DNA from: Chara braunii
Taxonomy: Eukaryota > Streptophyta > Charophyceae > Charales > Characeae
Direction: 5' to 3'
Assembly (NCBI GenBank): GCA_003427395.1
Contig: BFEA01000394.1
Location: forward strand, 438,962-495,643
Length of the DNA stretch: 56,682 nucleotides
Shown: in pieces, positions 56,575 to 56,682 of the stretch
How the letters are laid out: every line of letters begins with the position of its first letter
How positions within the stretch are numbered: position 1 is the first letter of the stretch
Notes under the pieces: model-generated
Databases searched by the model: none
The model's input: the letters and a program-made list of their open reading frames with translations, nothing else
What the model was told of the DNA's origin: nothing
Translations under genes and position numbers: made by a program

Positions 56575-56682
56575 TGTGGGGTGTATGTTTCCATGTTGCA
56601 GCGGTACATTCACTCGATTTTGCTGGTCATTTCGATGGACGTACCACGAGGCCAGCCGCGACGTTGGAGACCCTCTCTCTCT
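56079..56682. repeat. CT/CA microsatellites and repeated GAATCTTCCGC tags at the right edge
   Basis: CT runs at 56079-56101 and 56519-56538 and a CA run to 56571 separate three stretches. These carry variants of a tag (AATGAATCTTCCGC, then ACATGGAAAGATACACCGCC, then TTTTTGTCCTTTGTGCATG) in alternating orientation near 56150-56270, 56355-56425 and 56577-56630. The same tag occurs near 14080, 14310, 36185 and 52620. Ambiguous bases lie at 56347 and 56350. Confidence 0.7.

Overview
The window looks like nuclear DNA of a streptophyte (green-plant lineage) with a very repeat-rich genome. Five + strand exons (7569-8741, 28794-30457, 35013-35153, 37152-37395, 48882-49757) join in frame into the first 1366 codons of a PRT6-type N-recognin, the plant UBR-box E3 ubiquitin ligase of the N-degron pathway. 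The splice phases agree at every junction (0/0, 2/2, 2/2, 0/0). The introns are about 20.1, 4.6, 2.0, 11.5 and more than 6.9 kb. The C-terminal part of the gene, including its RING region, lies beyond the right edge. The combination of a plant-type PRT6, huge introns, chromodomain Ty3/gypsy and L1-like elements, and abundant (GA)n/(CA)n suggests a charophyte such as Chara; the species assignment is inference.

Layout: 1-7500 is upstream DNA made of microsatellites, an unclassified dispersed repeat and a degenerate CAATCAA-type satellite. It ends with an organelle-type tRNA-Pro pseudogene about 120 bp before the PRT6 start codon. Intron 1 (8742-28793) carries an L1-like LINE on the minus strand (about 11.6-20.3 kb). 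Its middle part is inverted, and a transposon flanked by TTAA duplications and holding an N gap interrupts it. The intron also holds G-rich DNA, a foldback element, a tRNA-derived SINE, a U6 pseudogene, a decayed gypsy fragment and a minisatellite. Introns 2 and 3 carry a second U6 retropseudogene with target-site duplication and several TTAA/ACCACCAGTAC elements. Intron 4 is almost filled by one decayed minus-strand Ty3/gypsy chromovirus-type element (37550-46201: LTRs, tRNA-iMet primer site, gag, protease, RT, RNase H, integrase, chromodomain) followed by a 5'-truncated LINE with a 41-A tail. Intron 5 holds GT-rich DNA, a small TTAA element, a cluster of hammerhead-ribozyme sequences, a RING-like gene fragment and more repeats.

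The most notable signals are: (1) a hammerhead ribozyme with intact core and three stems at 51909-51968, with inverted partial copies beside it and decayed relatives at 5.6 and 23.4 kb; (2) a TTAA-target transposon family whose insertion into the LINE can be proved from the interrupted reading frame; (3) an internal inversion of the same LINE, with GGTCAA/TTGACC at its ends; and (4) an Illumina Nextera mate-pair junction adapter embedded at 51364-51401, which is an assembly artefact. Apart from PRT6 no intact host gene was found.
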